NCBI GenBank assembly: GCA_028699365.1
Contig: JAQVUQ010000048.1
Span: 1 to 11,463 of the forward strand
Direction of reading: 5' to 3'
DNA: 11,463 nucleotides
DNA from: UBA5359 sp028699365 [NCBI: bacterium]
GTDB lineage: Bacteria > UBP13 > UBA5359
Shown here: piece by piece, positions 6,270 through 11,463 of the stretch
Position numbering within the stretch: the stretch's first letter is position 1
Layout: every line of letters starts with the position of its first letter
Position numbers and translations under genes: made by a program
Notes under the pieces: generated by a model
Databases searched by the model: none
Told to the model about the DNA's origin: nothing
What the model saw: the letters and a program-made list of their open reading frames with translations, nothing else

Positions 6270-7730
6270 ATGAGAAGAGCATTTTTTATCGGACTGATGA
6301 CGGCTTTACTGGCAGTATCTGCCGTCGCAGCTCAGGCCGGGCCGTCAAAACCGTCAGGCGAGGGTATAGAGCTTACCGTCTACAACAAGAACCTCGGGCT
6401 GGTGACAGAGCGCCGTTTTATGGATCTGAAGGGAGGGGTATCTGAAATACGTTATGAAGGCGTGGCCGGGATGATAGATCCCACCTCGCTTCAGTTCTAC
6501 AGTCTGGTAAGCCCCGGAGAATGCCGGATCCTGGAGCAGAGCTATCAGTACGATCTTGTCAGTGATCAAGCCTTGCTGCAGCGCTATCTGGATAAGCAGA
6601 TAACCGTTATAACAGAGGATTCCACTCTATATGAAGGCAGATTACTCAACAGTGGAATGAGCCGGCTTCCCGGAGGCGGCAGCATCATTCTGATGACCGG
6701 CGACGGTAGAATAGTGAATATCCGTCTCGACAAGGTAAGAGAAATAAGGTATCCCTCTCTCCCGGAAGGACTTATAACCAGACCTACAATGGTCTGGAAG
6801 CTCGATAACGCCAGTCCGGGACGACAGCTCACCGAGGTGCGCTATCTGACCGGCGGCATCGACTGGAAGTCAGATTACGTGGCGACGCTGTCTGCCGATG
6901 AAAAGACGATCGACCTGACAGGCTGGGTGACTCTCAACAACCGAAGCGGAGGCACCTATAGAGACGCCAGGCTCAAACTCATGGCCGGCGACCTGAACAT
7001 GGTAACGCCGGCGCCTGTGCCTGTGATGGAGGCTGCCTATGCCCGCAAGGCCATGCTGTCCGATGCATCAGGAGAGCAGTTTGAAGAGCAGAGCTTTTTC
7101 GAATACCATCTTTACACTCTGCAGCGGCCGACCAGCATACTGGATAACGAAGTCAAGCAGATAGAGCTTCTAAGCGCCGCCAGGGTGCCGGTCAATAAGC
7201 TCTATTACTATGACGGTGCCCGAAGGAGATACTCTCCTCCGGGGTACAGAGGATACATTCCGGCAGGCGTAGAGAATAAAAAGATCAATACGGTAATAGA
7301 AATGGTCAATAGTGCAAAGAACAATCTGGGCATGCCCCTTCCCGCCGGTAAAATCAGGCTTAATAAGGGCGATGCCGACGGCAGCCTGCAGTTCATCGGC
7401 GAAGATGTTCTGGGACATACGCCTAAGGACGAAGTGGTGCGTCTTTACATGGGCGATGCTTTTGATATAGTCGGAGAGCGAGTGCAGACCGATACGCGCA
7501 AGATAGCCGACAGAGTTATAGAGGAGAGCTACAGGATAAAGATCCGCAACCGCAAGAGCGAGGACATAACGGTCAGGACGGTTGAGCATCTAGACCGTTA
7601 TAACGATTGGGAGATAGTCAGAACCACAGCGCATTATGAGAAGAAGGATGCCGGAACAGTGGAATTCCCGCTATCAGTTCCTGCCGGAAAGGAAACCGTC
7701 CTTGAGTATACCGTGCGCTATAAGTGGTAA
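6270..7730 (+). CDS. Secreted DUF4139 domain protein
   Basis: A 486-residue protein with a Sec signal peptide: MRR, then a hydrophobic stretch, then AQA as the likely signal peptidase I site near residue 23. There is no lipobox cysteine. The mature part begins with ELTVYNKNLGLVTERR and GVSEIRYEGVAGMIDPTSLQF, typical of DUF4139 N-termini. The DUF4139 core follows: YLTGGIDWKSDYVATL (192-207), WVTLNNRSGGTYRDARL (219-235), then GEDVLGHTPKDEVVRLYMGDAFDI (positions 377-400, key residues G377, P385, G395, F398). It is expected to be soluble in the periplasm or outside the cell. The family has no established biochemical function and none is assigned here. It has its own promoter with an inverted repeat and is followed 49 bases later by a sensor kinase gene on the same strand. 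Confidence 0.88.
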   Translation: MRRAFFIGLMTALLAVSAVAAQAGPSKPSGEGIELTVYNKNLGLVTERRFMDLKGGVSEIRYEGVAGMIDPTSLQFYSLVSPGECRILEQSYQYDLVSDQALLQRYLDKQITVITEDSTLYEGRLLNSGMSRLPGGGSIILMTGDGRIVNIRLDKVREIRYPSLPEGLITRPTMVWKLDNASPGRQLTEVRYLTGGIDWKSDYVATLSADEKTIDLTGWVTLNNRSGGTYRDARLKLMAGDLNMVTPAPVPVMEAAYARKAMLSDASGEQFEEQSFFEYHLYTLQRPTSILDNEVKQIELLSAARVPVNKLYYYDGARRRYSPPGYRGYIPAGVENKKINTVIEMVNSAKNNLGMPLPAGKIRLNKGDADGSLQFIGEDVLGHTPKDEVVRLYMGDAFDIVGERVQTDTRKIADRVIEESYRIKIRNRKSEDITVRTVEHLDRYNDWEIVRTTAHYEKKDAGTVEFPLSVPAGKETVLEYTVRYKW

Positions 7731-7740
7731 ACCAGTGGTT

Positions 7741-7759
7741 ACGGCATGAGAAATGCCGT
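7741..7759 (+). promoter_or_regulatory. Small hairpin between the DUF4139 and sensor kinase genes
   Basis: ACGGCAT (7741-7747) and ATGCCGT (7753-7759) are exact reverse complements around a GAGAA loop. No T-run follows, so it is a weak terminator at best. It lies 10 bases after the DUF4139 stop and about 20 before the kinase ATG. It could be an operator or an attenuating hairpin that lowers kinase expression. CATAAT at 7760-7765 directly after it may be a weak -10. Confidence 0.35.
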
Positions 7760-7779
7760 CATAATCGTGAGTGAGGGTG

Positions 7780-9138
7780 ATGACGGAACGAGACGGCATA
7801 AAAAAATCCATAAGAACCGCTGCGTTGACTATCAGTGTGATCTACATCATTATCGGCGGTCTCTGGATACTGCTGTCCGATACCCTTCTGGCGGCTCTGG
7901 TGGGTGATCCTGTTCTGTTTTTACGTTTGCAAATGATAAAGGGATGGATATATGTCGCCGTAACCGGGGCGCTGCTTTATGGACTGATAAGTCGCTATCT
8001 GATGATCCTGGAGCATTCCCGGGAAATTATGGAGGAGAGCGAGAGCAAATACCGTTATCTTTTTAATATCGAACCGGATGCGCTGGTACTGGTAGATGTT
8101 GCGACTTTGCGAATCACGGAGGCTAACGAGGCGGCAGTGAACCTTTACGGCTATTCACGGGAAGAGCTTATCGGGCTGGAACTGACGGAGATAGCCTTCG
8201 ATCCTGAGGATACCAGGCAACGGGTAAGGAATGCAAAAGCAGGCGATGTATTGAAGCTCCCGATGATATATAACCGGAAGAAGGACGACGATATCTTTCC
8301 GGTGGAGGTCAGCGCTGTCTTTTTCTATCTCAGGAAACGCCTGATGCTCTATATAGCGATGCGCGATATCACGGACCGCGTTAAGCTTGAGAACGAGCGG
8401 GAGGACTATATACGCAGGCTGGAGGCGGCGGATAAAGCCAAAACCGACTTCGTATCACGAGTATCCCATGAACTGCGTACGCCTCTGACTATGATTATCG
8501 GATATATCGATCTGTTACTGGGCGGCAGATTGGGCGGTCTTCAGTCCGGACAGCCGGAGGCACTGCAGGTCATCCGCAGGCAGGCTACGGTTCTCAGCGA
8601 ACTTGTCGAGCAGATTCTGAGCCTTTCAAGCCTGGATGCCGGTAAATTGAGGGTGGATCTTCAGGCAACGGATATAGCAAAGATCGCAGCAGAGGTGATT
8701 GAAGGGTATACGAGCAGATTCGAACGCAAGGGGCTTTATCTGAAATGCGATATCGTCGGACAATTACCGCTTGTAAAAGCTGATCCCCGGCATCTGACGG
8801 AAGCTCTGGACAATCTCCTCGACAACGCTCTCAAATTCACTGAGGCAGGCGGTGTCACCGTCAGGATCGAAGCAAGTGACGGTTGTGCCCGGCTGGAAGT
8901 AATCGATACCGGTATAGGTCTGACGAATGAGGATAAGAAGCACCTCTTTGAGCGTTTCTATCAGGCAGAGCCCGTGTTGACGCGAATCCATGGCGGAACA
9001 GGCTTGGGCCTGGCGTTGATCAAAGGATTGATGGAAGCAGGCGGGGCTAGTGTGGTCGCGGAGAGCGAGGGCCCTGGAAAGGGCAGCAAGTTTATCATCC
9101 GGGTGCCGGTGTACAGCGAAGAGCAGCCGCATCCTTAA
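7780..9138 (+). CDS. Two-TM PAS sensor histidine kinase
   Basis: A membrane sensor kinase of about 452 residues. TM1 is at about 14-33 and TM2 at about 54-73, with a short external loop (about 20 residues, SDTLLAALVGDPVLFLRLQ). A PAS domain spans about 88-200 and closes with the MRDITDR motif. HisKA is at about 220-287 with SHELRTPL; the phosphoacceptor is H230. The HATPase_c domain has the N box (N345 and N349 in EALDNLLDNALKFT), G1 DTGIG (376-380), F box FERFY (390-394) and G2 GGTGLGLA (405-412). All catalytic boxes are intact. The loop is too small for a ligand domain, so sensing is probably through the PAS or the membrane. No response regulator is next to it. The start is uncertain: GTG 7771 is in frame, but ATG 7780 is preferred. 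Ribosome-binding sites are weak for both. It may be read through from the DUF4139 gene. Confidence 0.9.
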   Translation: MTERDGIKKSIRTAALTISVIYIIIGGLWILLSDTLLAALVGDPVLFLRLQMIKGWIYVAVTGALLYGLISRYLMILEHSREIMEESESKYRYLFNIEPDALVLVDVATLRITEANEAAVNLYGYSREELIGLELTEIAFDPEDTRQRVRNAKAGDVLKLPMIYNRKKDDDIFPVEVSAVFFYLRKRLMLYIAMRDITDRVKLENEREDYIRRLEAADKAKTDFVSRVSHELRTPLTMIIGYIDLLLGGRLGGLQSGQPEALQVIRRQATVLSELVEQILSLSSLDAGKLRVDLQATDIAKIAAEVIEGYTSRFERKGLYLKCDIVGQLPLVKADPRHLTEALDNLLDNALKFTEAGGVTVRIEASDGCARLEVIDTGIGLTNEDKKHLFERFYQAEPVLTRIHGGTGLGLALIKGLMEAGGASVVAESEGPGKGSKFIIRVPVYSEEQPHP

Positions 9139-9201
9139 CGCAGGCTAACCTTCGTATCTCCTCTCCAGCGCCATCTCCGCCTGTAAGCGTTCCTGCCATG
9201 G

Positions 9202-9227
9202 AGCGCGGCTGAAGTGCTTTTTTGTTT
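9202..9227 (+). terminator. Weak intrinsic terminator after the sensor kinase
   Basis: Stem AGCGC (9202-9206) pairs with GTGCT (9214-9218), including one G-U, around a 7-nt loop. It is followed by a T-rich run to 9227. The stem is short. The run overlaps the first bases of the next promoter's -35 box. Confidence 0.4.
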
Positions 9228-9254
9228 GACAACTTTTGAGCAATTCTGTATAAT
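9226..9254 (+). promoter_or_regulatory. Consensus sigma-70 promoter of the zinc-ribbon gene
   Basis: TTGACA (9226-9231), a 17-bp spacer and TATAAT (9249-9254) match both hexamers and the optimal spacing exactly. The start should be near 9261, giving a leader of about 109 nt before GTG 9370. A full-consensus promoter suggests strong transcription unless it is held back downstream. Confidence 0.9.
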
Positions 9255-9275
9255 GTGCTTGGTCTGCAAAATGAG

Positions 9276-9344
9276 TCTCGGTCACGTTATGTTCACCCTG
9301 AGAGGTTGTCACACTAACGGAATCTGAGCCCGTTTTAGTATGAC
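9276..9344 (+). promoter_or_regulatory. Structured 5' leader (two hairpins) of the zinc-ribbon mRNA
   Basis: The first hairpin pairs TCTCGGT (9276-9282) with ACC (9295-9297) and GAGA (9300-9303), with a 2-nt bulge. The second pairs GTCA (9308-9311) with TGAC (9341-9344), then ACTAA with TTAGT and CGG with CCG, with one mismatch, a 2-nt bulge and a 9-nt loop (9321-9329). It ends 10 bases before the Shine-Dalgarno at 9355. No known riboswitch class is recognised. The pairing was read by eye without energy calculation. Confidence 0.4.
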
Positions 9345-9354
9345 GAAAATGAAT

Positions 9355-9362
9355 AGGGAGGA
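9355..9362 (+). promoter_or_regulatory. Shine-Dalgarno fixing a GTG start at 9370
   Basis: AGGGAGGA lies 7 bases before GTG 9370. The in-frame ATGs at 9340 and 9349 lie upstream of it and have no such site. Family members also begin at MxFQDxxLTC, matching the GTG start. Confidence 0.85.
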
Positions 9363-9369
9363 ACATAGC

Positions 9370-9675
9370 GTGTTTCAGGATCGAGAATTGACCTGCGTGG
9401 AGTGCAACGCAACTTTTGTTTTCACAGCCAGTGAGCAGGAGTTTCATGCAGAGAAGGGGTTCAGCAATGACCCCAAGAGATGCCCGGATTGTCGTGCAGC
9501 CCGTAAAGCCGCATCACGCGACAGAGGTTTTGGAGGAGGACAGCGCGAAATGTTCGATGCTGTATGCTCCGCTTGTGGCCAGGATACAAAGGTGCCTTTC
9601 CAGCCGCGTAACGACAGACCGGTATATTGCCGCGATTGCTACAAGCCGGATACGACTCGTCGCAGTTCCTGGTAA
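9370..9675 (+). CDS. Double zinc-ribbon protein, CxxC-x17-CxxC type
   Basis: A 101-residue soluble protein with four CxxC knuckles forming two zinc ribbons. The first uses C9/C12 and C38/C41 and contains the conserved FVFTASEQEFHAEKGF and RCPDCRAARK stretches (probable zinc-ribbon, zf-trcl type). A Gly/Arg-rich hinge (about 49-59) leads to the second, with C66/C69 and C87/C90. The spacing C69 to C87 leaves exactly 17 residues and includes VPFQPRNDRPVYCRDC, the hallmark of the CxxC-x17-CxxC family. Zinc binding is very likely. A role with nucleic acid or ribosomes is often supposed but not established. GTG 9370 is chosen for its Shine-Dalgarno. It is a single-gene unit with a consensus promoter, a structured leader and its own terminator. 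Confidence 0.9.
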   Translation: MFQDRELTCVECNATFVFTASEQEFHAEKGFSNDPKRCPDCRAARKAASRDRGFGGGQREMFDAVCSACGQDTKVPFQPRNDRPVYCRDCYKPDTTRRSSW

Positions 9676-9715
9676 TAGTGTTGTAAAAGATTTACTGATT
9701 TAAACCGACTTAAAA

Positions 9716-9748
9716 TAAGGCCGGGGTTCTTTATGAGCCCCGGCCTTA
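9716..9748. terminator. Bidirectional terminator between convergent genes
   Basis: TAAGGCCGGGG (9716-9726) and CCCCGGCCTTA (9738-9748) form a perfect 11-bp stem with an 11-nt loop. It lies 40 bases after the zinc-ribbon stop and 20 bases beyond the DUF362 stop. On the minus strand it is followed by TTATTTTAAG, a usable T-tract. On the plus strand the tract is poor (GTTGTAC), so it is probably more efficient for the DUF362 gene. Confidence 0.85.
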
Positions 9749-9768
9749 GTTGTACAGGGATTTTCGTC

Positions 9769-10872
9769 TCAGGAGCGGCGTCTGAACATACCGAACAGTC
9801 GCCGGACGAGATCTTCTCTGATGCGAGGAATGCGAACAGCCTGTTGCGGGCAGACTTCGGCACAGCAATAGCACGATATGCAACGCCTGCGATCTATCTG
9901 CAGCGCCTTGTTGCTTTTAATGATTGCCGTCGAGCGACAAGTGCGGGCACACAGACCGCAACGTATGCATTTATCCTCAACTATCTGCGGCACCACGGCA
10001 CATACGCCTGCCAGTGGATTGAAGCGATTGGCCACGAACGCCAGTGTGTTGGACGGCATTTTGAAACGATCCATAACAGGTATTTCGCCTTCTATCAGCA
10101 TGCGGTCAGGATCTATCTCACCCAGCCCGCGTCGTGCGGCCTCTCTCAGAAGCGGAATTCGTTCAGGACGACGACCCATGATTATGCAGCCCACGGCATC
10201 GACGGAGACGTTGTTATCACCTCCGATGATTATACCCAGCGGTCGCAAGCGTCCGGCTGACGGGCCGTTTCCTTCCATAACCCGCAAGGCATCCATGATT
10301 ACCAACTCAGGCGGTCTGATGCTGTAGATCTCCGCCAGCAGGCTGGCGAAGGTATCCGCAGAAGGGGCCAGGGTGTGCAGCCAGGACTTTGTTCTGCCCG
10401 GTACACCGCCGAACATGTTCTTTACAGCGCCTGTCATAAGTGTCAAGGCGTGGGTTTTCAGGCAGGGCAGGTTAATGATCAGATCGGCCTGGAGCCAGAT
10501 GGAGGATATGTTGATGCTTATATCGGACCAGCGTCCGGTCAGGTGCACCTCGCATGTATCGGCCCCGATGTTGCGCCAGCAACCTTTGGATGCATCCAGA
10601 AGTCCTGTTGCTTTGGCGATATTCTCCTGGTTGCCCGGCACTCCCGGATTGTCTCCCACTATGACGTCCGCATGGCGATCCAGCAATGCATCTACCACTG
10701 CTTCAAGGACTTCCGGGCTGGTGGTAACACCGCGCTCGGCAGCGAAAGGACCCAGCATATTGGGCTTGACCCATATCGTCTTGCCGGCCGGCGGGGGTGC
10801 CAGACTGTCCAGTATATGCTCTATGCCTTCGCGTAACGGTGAATTAGGTGCGGTTAAGATGATTTTGCTCAT
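9769..10872 (-). CDS. DUF362 protein with C-terminal 2x[4Fe-4S] ferredoxin domain
   Basis: A 367-residue protein. The DUF362 part (about 1-275) shows VKPNM (35-39), NLPCLKTH (134-141), AVKNMFGGVPG (149-159) and VMEGNGP (198-204), and a conserved D225. The C-terminal part holds two cluster motifs: C302-x2-C305-x2-C308-x3-C312 and C331-x2-C334-x2-C337-x3-C341-P. The first lacks the usual proline after the fourth cysteine (Arg instead). An Arg-rich tail ends the protein. The presumed role is electron transfer in anaerobic metabolism; the reaction of DUF362 is not established. There is no signal peptide, so it is probably cytoplasmic. The start ATG (10870-10872) has no Shine-Dalgarno and lies about 3 nt from the predicted transcription start. 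It is divergent from the activator ATPase gene and convergent with the zinc-ribbon gene. Confidence 0.9.
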   Translation of the reverse strand: MSKIILTAPNSPLREGIEHILDSLAPPPAGKTIWVKPNMLGPFAAERGVTTSPEVLEAVVDALLDRHADVIVGDNPGVPGNQENIAKATGLLDASKGCWRNIGADTCEVHLTGRWSDISINISSIWLQADLIINLPCLKTHALTLMTGAVKNMFGGVPGRTKSWLHTLAPSADTFASLLAEIYSIRPPELVIMDALRVMEGNGPSAGRLRPLGIIIGGDNNVSVDAVGCIIMGRRPERIPLLREAARRGLGEIDPDRMLIEGEIPVMDRFKMPSNTLAFVANRFNPLAGVCAVVPQIVEDKCIRCGLCARTCRSTAIIKSNKALQIDRRRCISCYCCAEVCPQQAVRIPRIREDLVRRLFGMFRRRS

Positions 10873-10881
10873 AATACGATG

Positions 10882-10911
10882 ATTCTAACAGGAAGTTGTG
10901 ATGTTTGGCAA
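10882..10911 (-). promoter_or_regulatory. Promoter of the DUF362 gene, near-leaderless
   Basis: Read on the minus strand, TTGCCA (10911-10906), an 18-bp spacer and TAGAAT (10887-10882) each match consensus at five of six bases, and TG one base before TAGAAT makes an extended -10. The expected start, about 10875, is only about 3 nt before the ATG, matching the lack of a ribosome-binding site. Confidence 0.6.
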
Positions 10912-10933
10912 TCTGCTTTTCTGAGCCTGCAAC

Positions 10934-10967
10934 CGCACTCTAAGGCCTCTACAATGGCCTCGCACTC
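10934..10967. repeat. Direct repeat CGCACTC and AGGCC hairpin in the divergent intergenic region
   Basis: CGCACTC occurs at 10934-10940 and 10961-10967, 27 bp apart. Between them AGGCC (10943-10947) and GGCCT (10956-10960) form an inverted repeat. They lie upstream of both divergent promoters. A regulator-binding role is possible but unproven. Confidence 0.3.
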
Positions 10968-11009
10968 CCTTTAGGCTTGATTTTTGCACCTGAAATCCGG
11001 AGCAAAACT

Positions 11010-11039
11010 TTGTAATTACCGTTTGCTATGTAATATAAT
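11010..11039 (+). promoter_or_regulatory. Promoter of the activator ATPase gene
   Basis: TATAAT at 11034-11039 with a TTGTAA -35 at 11010-11015 (18-bp spacer). The start would be near 11046, giving a leader of about 32 nt with GGAGG at 11063-11067, 10 bases before ATG 11078. Confidence 0.6.
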
Positions 11040-11077
11040 ACTTAGTAAGCGATTGTATATTTGGAGGATCGGTTAGT

Positions 11078-11463
11078 ATGCGCAGGCTGGGAGTAGACAT
11101 CGGAGCAGAGACTTTGAAAACGACCGTTCTGGATGAGGACGGCTCAATACTTGATCAGAGGCTGATTGATATTCAGGGACGAGCACTGCATCGCCTGAGA
11201 GAGATATTGGTCGAAATGAGCAACCATGGGTTGCTGGAAGAGAATATGACTTTAGGTATTACAGGCAACGGCAGGATCGGTGGCCTGGGCGGTGATGAGA
11301 TCGATGAAACCAGTGCCCTGGCAGCTGCCTGCAGTCGCTATTATCCGGACGTAAGGACGCTGGTGGAGATGGGCAGAGAGACCCAGCGGTTCATTCATCT
11401 GGCCAGGAACGACAGGACCGGCAGGCTGGTAGTCGAGGACAGCTCGATGGGGAGCAAGTGTGC
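11078..11463 (+). CDS. BadF/BadG/BcrA/BcrD-type ATPase (2-hydroxyacyl-CoA dehydratase activator family), 3' partial
   Basis: The first 128 residues of an ASKHA-fold ATPase. It opens with LGVDIGAETLKTTVLDEDG, the phosphate-1 loop of the family, then LGITGNGRIGGLGG and a helix (DETSALAAACSRYYPDV) at the place of the family's EI-x-AHA segment. It reaches SSMGSKCA, which matches the family's N-x-KCAAGTG block, whose cysteine ligates the dimer-bridging [4Fe-4S] cluster. The usual DIGGQD motif reads VEMGRETQRF here, a variation I associate with the larger multidomain activases rather than short HgdC-like ones. Family members use ATP to drive an electron into a partner enzyme. The rest lies outside the window, so size and partner are unknown. 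ATG 11078 has a Shine-Dalgarno. The gene is divergent from the DUF362/ferredoxin gene. Confidence 0.85.
   Translation, partial: MRRLGVDIGAETLKTTVLDEDGSILDQRLIDIQGRALHRLREILVEMSNHGLLEENMTLGITGNGRIGGLGGDEIDETSALAAACSRYYPDVRTLVEMGRETQRFIHLARNDRTGRLVVEDSSMGSKC

Noticed and set aside
9145-9447. 100-codon minus-strand frame across the zinc-ribbon promoter
   Set aside because: Its end (RAPWQERLQAEMALERRYEG) looks somewhat protein-like, so I considered a gene remnant, but it overlaps a consensus promoter, the leader and the start of the zinc-ribbon gene, and matches no family I know.
9733-10882. Several plus-strand open frames opposite the DUF362 gene
   Set aside because: They are antisense to a gene with clear DUF362 and ferredoxin motifs and have no domains or ribosome-binding sites.

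Overview
The window (about 11.5 kb, roughly 55% GC by eye) looks like chromosomal DNA of an anaerobic bacterium with an outer membrane. A secretin gene implies the outer membrane. A 2-hydroxyacyl-CoA dehydratase-activator type ATPase and a DUF362 protein with two [4Fe-4S] clusters imply anaerobic, low-potential metabolism. AGG/AGA arginine and ATA isoleucine codons are common throughout, and the promoters are ordinary sigma-70 types. I cannot name the phylum from this sequence. I see no rRNA, tRNA, CRISPR array, insertion sequence or phage gene.

Region 1 (1-5349): the end of a type II secretion / type IV pilus-like operon on the + strand. It holds a GspL-like protein (PilM and PilN modules fused, 5' end outside the window), a GspM/PilO-like protein, a GspC/PilP-like protein and a large GspD secretin. 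The first three genes overlap by ATGA and the block ends in a perfect 16-bp hairpin. Together they would form the inner-membrane platform, the periplasmic connector and the outer-membrane channel. The ATPase, polytopic membrane protein and (pseudo)pilins are not in view and are probably upstream.

Region 2 (5382-9227): unrelated + strand genes. A small P-loop kinase of the N4BP2L/AAA_33 type appears to be made from a leaderless mRNA. It is followed by the internally deleted remnant of a sensor histidine kinase, a secreted DUF4139 protein whose promoter lies inside an inverted repeat, and an intact two-TM PAS sensor histidine kinase with no response regulator beside it.

Region 3 (9226-9748): a small double zinc-ribbon protein (CxxC-x17-CxxC type) with a consensus promoter and a leader of about 110 nt that can fold into two hairpins. 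A hairpin terminator is shared with the convergent gene that follows.

Region 4 (9769-11463): a minus-strand DUF362/ferredoxin protein, divergent from a BadF/BcrA/HgdC-type activator ATPase cut by the window end. Both have recognisable promoters in their shared 205-bp intergenic region. The pair suggests linked low-potential electron transfer, but substrates cannot be assigned. No clearly new multi-gene system is visible. The less ordinary signals are the extra N-domain in the secretin, the leaderless promoters, the inverted repeat around the DUF4139 promoter and the structured zinc-ribbon leader.
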